Assembly: GCA_002633005.1 (NCBI GenBank) | Contig: NMRA01000412.1 | Location: 200,614 to 264,613 of the forward strand | Reading direction: 5' to 3' | Length of the DNA stretch: 64,000 bases | Source of the DNA: Phoronis australis | Taxonomy: Eukaryota > Phoronida > Phoronidae | In this document: positions 60,701-64,000 of the stretch, piece after piece | Position numbering within the stretch: the stretch's first letter is position 1 | Layout of the letters: each line of letters starts with the position of its first letter | The notes under the pieces: generated by a model | Databases searched by the model: none | The model's input: only the letters and a program-made list of their open reading frames with translations | What the model was told of the DNA's origin: nothing | Program-made: the position numbers and the translations under genes

Positions 60701-60796
60701 TACTTGAAGTTTCACACAAAATTTCCAGAATCTATAATGACTCCAGCTCACCTGTGAACTAAAGCTCAGCAAATGTGAAATGTTTACGATTGGCAT
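48450..60796 (-). CDS. XNDC1: XRCC1-NTD protein with SIM-like motif and C-terminal UBZ4 zinc finger (10 exons)
   Basis: Join on the minus strand, 5' to 3': 60752-60796, 59550-59688, 59055-59210, 56823-56965, 56205-56323, 55778-55964, 52965-53040, 51136-51737, 50115-50212 and 48450-48729: 1845 nt, 614 aa, all GT-AG with phases that fit. Residues 1-about 150 are an XRCC1 N-terminal domain: the MPIVNISHLLSFSSQ start, IDIG, RLRMFNS and EKWDRIKVICSQPYSKD (123-139) align with XRCC1. In XRCC1 this domain binds DNA polymerase beta and gapped DNA. No BRCT domain follows, so it is not XRCC1 itself. Residues about 288-490 are a basic, Ser/Thr-rich, probably disordered region. Residues 537-545 (VITIEDDDD) form a SUMO-interaction-like motif. 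Cys588, Cys591, His603 and Cys607 have Rad18/UBZ4 spacing (C-x2-C-x11-H-x3-C). A nuclear DNA-damage adaptor reading SUMO and ubiquitin is inferred. The XNDC1 name rests on the N-terminal domain only. Confidence 0.85.
49579..49686 (+). mobile_element. MITE family A, truncated copy 4
   Basis: Right two-thirds of the family (CAGATTCCATTTGGCAGTTC onward) ending CTGGATCTGCCCTGG, left terminus missing. In intron 9 of the XNDC1-like gene. Confidence 0.75.
50115..50212 (-). CDS. XNDC1: XNDC1-like exon 9
   Basis: Basic exon VQASSEKKQKLVSRS, then RYKRNGWLARMER. An alternative acceptor 6 bases inside (CAG) would drop two residues. Confidence 0.75.
51136..51737 (-). CDS. XNDC1: XNDC1-like exon 8 (long)
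   Basis: 201 codons. Starts with a charged helix (LRHGLERKKARKLSKEERK, then FMDKFLNGDVP), then a low-complexity Ser/Thr/Lys region containing two imperfect internal repeats (TPLKHINNIGDSRS with TLLKRSNNDGNSRS; FSPKGCLLETS with LTPKRRLSET). Donor GTTTGT. Confidence 0.78.
52546..52606 (+). repeat. tRNA-like SINE relic (weak)
   Basis: A-box-like TGGGTCAGCGGGTAAGCG, then a degenerate B-box about 30 bp later. In XNDC1-like intron 7. Confidence 0.3.
52807..52905 (+). repeat. dispersed repeat shared with 62170-62285, copy 1
   Basis: GGTTAGACTCATGGTGATGT, CATCAATGTGGTTTA, TATATCGTTGGGAGACTG and CCTGTCACG all recur in the same order near 62170. Confidence 0.7.
52965..53040 (-). CDS. XNDC1: XNDC1-like exon 7
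   Basis: Short acidic, helical exon FDDEVETFLMELDATKLDLD. Acceptor TTCATTTCAG, donor GTAAGT, phase 0 in and phase 1 out. A single N at 52918 lies outside it. Confidence 0.75.
53114..53490 (+). repeat. dispersed repeat, copy 2 (split)
   Basis: The front part (53114-53215) and back part (53410-53490) match 41377-41545, separated here by about 195 unrelated bases, consistent with an insertion in this copy or a deletion in the other. Confidence 0.6.
53618..53730 (+). mobile_element. mini-MITE family B, copy 3
   Basis: The body GCCGGTGCACCACAAGGGGG to CAGTGCTGCACCACCCATG matches family B; the left unit is truncated. Confidence 0.65.
54105..54257 (-). mobile_element. MITE family D, copy 2
   Basis: Inverted relative to copy 1. 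TGGGTTGCACAAAACTTCAG on the left, ACTTTTATGCAACTGGACCC on the right, with TGTTGCATGACGTCAGG inside. Confidence 0.75.
55345..55500. repeat. 20-bp-phased array of 16-bp palindromes (TGCGTNAYNTNACGCA)
   Basis: Six near-palindromes start at 55367, 55387, 55407, 55427, 55447 and 55467, exactly 20 bp apart, with half-sites before (55345) and after (55491). Each half is TGCGT/ACGCA with TGACGCA or TTACGCA, resembling bZIP (ATF, C/EBP or PAR) half-sites. It lies in intron 6 of the XNDC1-like gene, about 280 bp beyond the exon 6 donor. It could be a minisatellite or a clustered regulatory element. Confidence 0.85.
55778..55964 (-). CDS. XNDC1: XNDC1-like exon 6
   Basis: 63 codons: a basic helix (SFKRTMKDKLVKLNE), then Ser/Pro-rich linker ending AQRKPS. 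Acceptor TTCATTTTAG, donor GTAATC. Confidence 0.75.
56205..56323 (-). CDS. XNDC1: XNDC1-like exon 5
   Basis: Residues about 162-201, immediately after the NTD, including LPAVLNDEMSMLSPSVPD. An upstream acceptor at about 56389 was rejected because it creates a stop; TGTTTTACAG at 56324 keeps phase 0. Donor GTAAGT. Confidence 0.78.
56823..56965 (-). CDS. XNDC1: XNDC1-like exon 4
   Basis: Strongest XRCC1 block, SEKWDRIKVICSQPYSKDKF, residues about 122-141. Acceptor TCCTGTTGTAG, donor GTAAGT. Confidence 0.92.
57511..57535 (+). repeat. (TTTTG)n simple repeat
   Basis: Five consecutive TTTTG-type units in XNDC1-like intron 3. Confidence 0.9.
57675..58840 (+). mobile_element. piggyBac-type element, non-autonomous
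   Basis: Ends are CCCTTATCCTGC and GCAGGATAAGGG, perfect 12-bp inverted repeats flanked by TTAA (57671-57674 and 58841-58844), the target duplication of piggyBac transposons. At 1166 bp it is too short for a full transposase. It keeps an ORF start (MDSDSENELELALENDND at 58023), acidic like many piggyBac transposase N-termini, then a stop and apparent frameshift, after which LGGAYDDAWLTPF is readable in another frame. It is an internally deleted, dead derivative in intron 3 of the XNDC1-like gene. Confidence 0.88.
58023..58390 (+). pseudogene. broken piggyBac transposase N-terminal remnant
   Basis: An acidic opening of about 26 codons, then the frame shifts at about 58110. A Ser-Asp-rich stretch ending in WLTPFKHNERASET runs to a stop at about 58240, and more open sequence (FVTNSQNSFVSPPVFQV) continues in a further frame. 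The catalytic DDD core is absent. Confidence 0.5.
59055..59210 (-). CDS. XNDC1: XNDC1-like exon 3
   Basis: Continues the NTD: SVELKVGRSSW, YETLLPASLFM, then RLRMFNS. Acceptor ATCATTACAG, donor GTATCG. Confidence 0.88.
59550..59688 (-). CDS. XNDC1: XNDC1-like exon 2
   Basis: Residues 16-61 plus one base. Contains PASNLL, KWLC and LQLETMCTISSIDI, matching XRCC1 NTD strands. Acceptor TACATTCAAG, donor GTAAGT. Confidence 0.88.
60752..60796 (-). CDS. XNDC1: XNDC1-like exon 1
   Basis: Residues 1-15, MPIVNISHLLSFSSQ, the exact start of the XRCC1 N-terminal fold. Donor GTGAGC. Confidence 0.85.
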
Positions 60797-61845
60797 TTTC
60801 ACGGGCACTACACTCTACTACAGCAGCAAACAAGATCTATAGTTCCCGCGTAAAATTTGTTTATATCTGGCAAACTCTTTCCAGTTAATCTGGAAACTTA
60901 TAAAACACAATTAGATATGACAAGAATGAGGATCCTTGGTCTTTATTAATCTATTGCACGAAAAGTCCGTAAACCGATTTTACCTTTCAACTAAACATGA
61001 ATATTTATTTAGTCGAGCTGATCAAAATTCCTCCATTTCCGTTTTAACGGAAGTTGTATTGCACATGCGTCAAAGATCCGTAGCAACAGCAGTGAGGTGA
61101 TTCGTATTCGGCAAAAATGGTAACTTTTTGACCCTTTAAACGTTTCCAACAAGTTTCAGGGTTGACCGAAAAGCATCAGAAACAAATGCAGAAAAGAAAA
61201 AGCCCGACAATTCAACTCAAAATTGATATCAGTATTTTAAGTTATTGATTTCTCGCATCTATTTTGATTTCTGCATGGCAGGGTTATCACTCTGTCTCGG
61301 CATCTGGCTAGACAGTGCCACCGTCGGGGCGGTGAAGCTCCTATAGGTGTTTGATAGGCTGGAAGTTTTTTCGGCATCAAATTCACGTTGATTTTAGTAC
61401 ATGTTTGCGCTTAGAGGGACACCTTTAATTTCTTCCAACTCCAACTTGAACAAATGCTCCCGTAGCCAAACTTTTTTTTCGAGCAGTCTGTTCAGTTTCC
61501 TAAATCAGCATCCTACTTTTACTGCTCTCGTCAAGAGTGCTGGCAGTGTTAAAAACCGCCAATTGCATTCGGGCAACTGAACGAAGGACTGCTCAATTGG
61601 AAGGAAGGAATTAAGGACATCGATAGCCTCCTAGTGTGCGCCAGGAACACATTGTTAAGTGTCCATGCAGTTGCCTATTTGGGCAACTGAAAGAAGGGTT
61701 GCTTGAAAAAAGTTTGATTATGAAAGTATGTGTTTGAGTTGGAAAGAATTAAAAACATCAATGGCCTTCTGTGGTGTCCCTGTATGCACAAAAGGTATTT
61801 ATAACACCGTGACTTTGATATTTTAATCAGTGAGGCATAACTCAC
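60797..61845. other. 5' flank of XNDC1-like gene and shuffled repeat cluster
   Basis: 60797-61100 is the likely promoter region; no TATA box was identified. 61370-61800 holds three related modules in alternating orientation (GAGGGACACC/TTCTTCCAACTCCAAC type near 61415, 61590-61640 and 61725-61790). Confidence 0.45.
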
Positions 61846-61968
61846 CAAAAAGCTTCCGGTATATGAAGGCCCTAATAGAGCCTCACTGTCTCTACTGGGA
61901 CCAACTAGAGATGGTGATAACTGTCTAGCATCTGGCAAGTAGTGAAATCTATCATTTAGTTGTGAAAA
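61846..61968 (-). CDS. candidate orphan exon, unknown protein
   Basis: 41 in-frame codons between a CAG acceptor and a consensus GTGAGT donor, phase 0 to 0: NDRFHYLPDARQLSPSLVG, then a Ser/Gly-rich LLGPSYTGSF. It reads like coding sequence. The segment CCAGATGC...GACAG also recurs at about 61290-61320, so a repeat origin is possible. No family recognised. Confidence 0.25.
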
Positions 61969-62169
61969 CTGAGTTGTGACCTTGTGAATATCAAATCAAA
62001 AAGTCCTGGTCCTGATTTTGATCCACCTTCACTAGTTCACTGTTTCAGGCTCTAGAGTCTCTGTCTTCACTGTTTTCAGTGCATGGAGTTCGAGGTCACT
62101 GTATTCCAGGACCTTTCACGTCATCGCTGGCGGGGTGGGGGTTTGGAAAGGTGATGATTTATCAGAAGG

Positions 62170-62285
62170 AGAGAGGGTTAGACTCTTGGTGATGTCATCA
62201 ATTAGTTTATTAGAATATCACAGTAAATATCGTTAGGAAACTGGTTCACCTAGTGGAACTGGGACTCACCTTATCACGCTTCTGG
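62170..62285 (+). repeat. dispersed repeat shared with 52807-52905, copy 2
   Basis: GGTTAGACTCTTGGTGATGT, CATCAATTAGTTTATTAGAA, ATCGTTAGGAAACTGGTTCA and CTTATCACG in the same order, with about 20 bp extra. Confidence 0.7.
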
Positions 62286-63063
62286 TTTTGATTGATATTT
62301 CTCTAGGCTGGTCTTATAAAATACGCAGGCAAATGACAGACCCACTCCATCACAGCCTAAAGGGAGGGGTGGCTGTGATGATGTAATTAGAGGCTGGACT
62401 GGGGAGTTTATATCACGATATTGGGTGATGTCAGGGAGTGGGGGGTGAATGCACCCTTAGTTAGTGATTCGAACATTCCTGAAGCTGGGCGTATGATTCC
62501 TCATCAAGCTTACATCACAGAGACATGTCCCAGTAGTCCCAGATATGTTGCATGCTGAAAGCCTCTGAGTCCTATTATCGCCTCGCCTATCAGAGACACA
62601 CTGCGTGTTGGTGTTTGAAGTTCCTGACTCTCAGAAATGATGCATTGTTGGGTCCAGTTGAAAACGAATGAAGGAGGTCTTCTGATTACAAGAAGTGTCG
62701 AATTGAATGAATGCTAACTAGAGTAGTTGAGATCCACCACCCTTTCTATTCAAATAGAAAATTAAGGGTATAGTACATCTTGTGTTCGGTGTCAGACAAT
62801 TACCCCCTCGGCTCAAAATCCTTCATAGCCTCACCTCCTGCCTTACAGAAGGCCAGGTGATCAGGATACCTTGTCTATAAGTCTTGGATGGACCCTTTCT
62901 GCTTTTTCCAAACAGTTACGACTCTGGTTCATTTATTTCCTGTAGCATGTAGTTGGATGTGTGCATCGCAACTTCATGGAATTTTTACCAGGTCGTCAAA
63001 CAAAATCTGATGTCACCCTATTGTCTAGAGAATGTTTGGAAGCTGTAGTGTAGGAAATTTCGG
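62286..63063. other. intergenic, nothing recognised
   Basis: No gene signal seen. Confidence 0.4.
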
Positions 63064-63135
63064 TGTCTCCGGTGGGACTTGAACCCAGGTTGCACAAGTG
63101 ACAGTCAAGCATCTAAGCCATTCGGCCAAGAGGCA
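63064..63135 (-). repeat. tRNA-derived SINE, copy 1
   Basis: The minus strand has A-box TGGCCGAATGGCTTAGATG (Leu/Ser-tRNA-like) and B-box GGTTCAAGTCC. Acceptor-like ends TGCCTCT and GGAGACA pair at 6 of 7 positions. The shared flank on the low-number side continues past the tRNA part, as expected of a SINE. Confidence 0.7.
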
Positions 63136-63418
63136 ATTGCTGCTTGGCAAGCGACTTTGAGAGGCTTTATATTTCTGTATTTTTCATCACAACCGGAAGT
63201 TACGCTTCACAACACTACTCCTCCTTCCGTGAAACAGGCGCGCTCCCTGGCGTTTAGATCTCAGTAACACCCTAGCGTCCTGGAATTTGACCTCAGCAAC
63301 GCTCTCTTTGTGTTCTGAATCCAGCAGTACCAGGTCGCCCTCTCTCCATCCACTGCTTTACATCTCAGGATTAATTGTGGATTTTTCCTTAGTTGGATTT
63401 CAATGTAGAAAATTTCTG

Positions 63419-63490
63419 TGTCTCTGGCTGGACTTGAACCCAGGTTGCACGAGCGACAGTCCAGCAACTAAAACATTCGGCCAAGAGGCA
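63419..63490 (-). repeat. tRNA-derived SINE, copy 2
   Basis: Same structure 355 bp away and in the same orientation, followed by the same tail (AAGCGACATAGAAAGGCTTT, then TCATCACAACCAGAAGTCAC) as copy 1. Confidence 0.7.
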
Positions 63491-63583
63491 CTTGCCACTT
63501 GATAAGCGACATAGAAAGGCTTTATCTGACTACTTGTCATCACAACCAGAAGTCACGCTTCACAATAGTACCGTACGTCCTGG

Positions 63584-63692
63584 TCATCTAAATGGACACT
63601 CTAACTCTACTATGGATGCCGTGGCAATGACGCCCGATGTATCATTTGGACTCCCACTGTCAATCAGAATTTCTCTAGCCCTCTGCTGACAC
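63584..63692 (-). CDS. candidate terminal exon of an unseen upstream gene
   Basis: After acceptor AGAGAATTTCAG the minus strand gives CQQRAREILIDSGSPNDTS, then GVIATASIVELECPFR and a stop. The coding look is good and the AREILIDSGSPND part is vaguely ankyrin-like, but no upstream exon lies within the remaining 300 bp. Its gene would have to start beyond the window's right edge. Confidence 0.3.
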
Positions 63693-64000
63693 CTGAAATT
63701 CTCTCAACTCTACTAGATATTGTGCACTTTTCCCCAACTCTTCATGTCAAAATTGGTACTACCCATCATAACTTTCAATGTGTCAGATGGAATGTATAGT
63801 TTGGCATTTGACTGAGAGCATTATCAAAAGCCAGCATGGCGTGGTAATCTGTTTAGAGCGTGTTCCAACGTTTAGAGTACTTGTGAAGCACGTCATTGTG
63901 ATTTTCTTCCTCATATTTTGTTCATTTTGACCAAGGAATGATATGTTCGCAAGTTATATTACATGTCACCTTCAGTGATGGGATATTTGCTAGGTGTTTA

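Noticed and set aside
60540-60720. Plus-strand stretch reading AVAKEKPKPKAKYGTVGRGP
   Set aside because: Lies antisense in intron 1 of the XNDC1-like gene, is low-complexity and has no splice context. It may be a retroposed fragment but cannot be supported.
48450-60796. True XRCC1
   Set aside because: The N-terminal domain matches, but no BRCT domain is encoded and the protein ends in a zinc finger.

Overview
This is animal nuclear DNA. Genes are split by canonical GT-AG introns, intergenic stretches are long, and many short non-autonomous transposons are present. The palindrome TACATGTA is strikingly frequent. No bacterial, viral or organellar gene is visible. The content suggests a marine invertebrate, perhaps a deuterostome such as a hemichordate or cephalochordate, but this is inference and the species cannot be fixed from the sequence.

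Three protein-coding genes are well supported. (1) 10215-11660, minus: an apparently intronless gene for a secreted protein with a signal peptide, a cysteine-rich (PAN/apple-like) segment, a Thr/Ser-rich linker and a tectonin-type beta-propeller. (2) 22909-42531, plus: an 11-exon calbindin/calretinin-family gene (303 aa, six EF-hands, all six loops apparently able to bind calcium). (3) 48450-60796, minus: a 10-exon gene of 614 aa with an XRCC1 N-terminal domain, a long basic Ser/Thr-rich middle, a SUMO-interaction-like motif and a C-terminal Rad18-type (UBZ4) zinc finger, here called XNDC1-like. Exon lengths of genes 2 and 3 add up to complete reading frames (912 and 1845 nt) with consistent phases and splice sites. 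The genes are unrelated in function.

Layout: 1-6.4 kb has no gene, a MITE (short non-autonomous DNA transposon), a 68-bp mini-MITE and a 529-bp assembly gap. 6.4-9.65 kb is bounded by 25-bp terminal inverted repeats and looks like a decayed 3.2-kb DNA transposon carrying a cysteine-rich ORF relic. 10.2-11.7 kb is the tectonin gene. 12-22 kb is repeat-rich: a foldback element, a 31-bp minisatellite, a perfect-looking hairpin and a 0.63-kb duplication. 22.9-42.5 kb is the calbindin-like gene, with an orphan minus-strand ORF in intron 5 and a probable assembly duplication in intron 6. 42.5-48.4 kb is a gene desert with two MITEs. 48.4-60.8 kb is the XNDC1-like gene; its introns hold a piggyBac-type element and a phased array of bZIP-like palindromes. 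60.8-64 kb holds repeats, two tRNA-derived SINEs and two candidate orphan exons on the minus strand.

The most unusual items are the 20-bp-phased array of six 16-bp palindromes in an XNDC1-like intron, the XRCC1-NTD/SIM/UBZ4 architecture, and the range of small inverted-repeat elements, some with readable target-site duplications.
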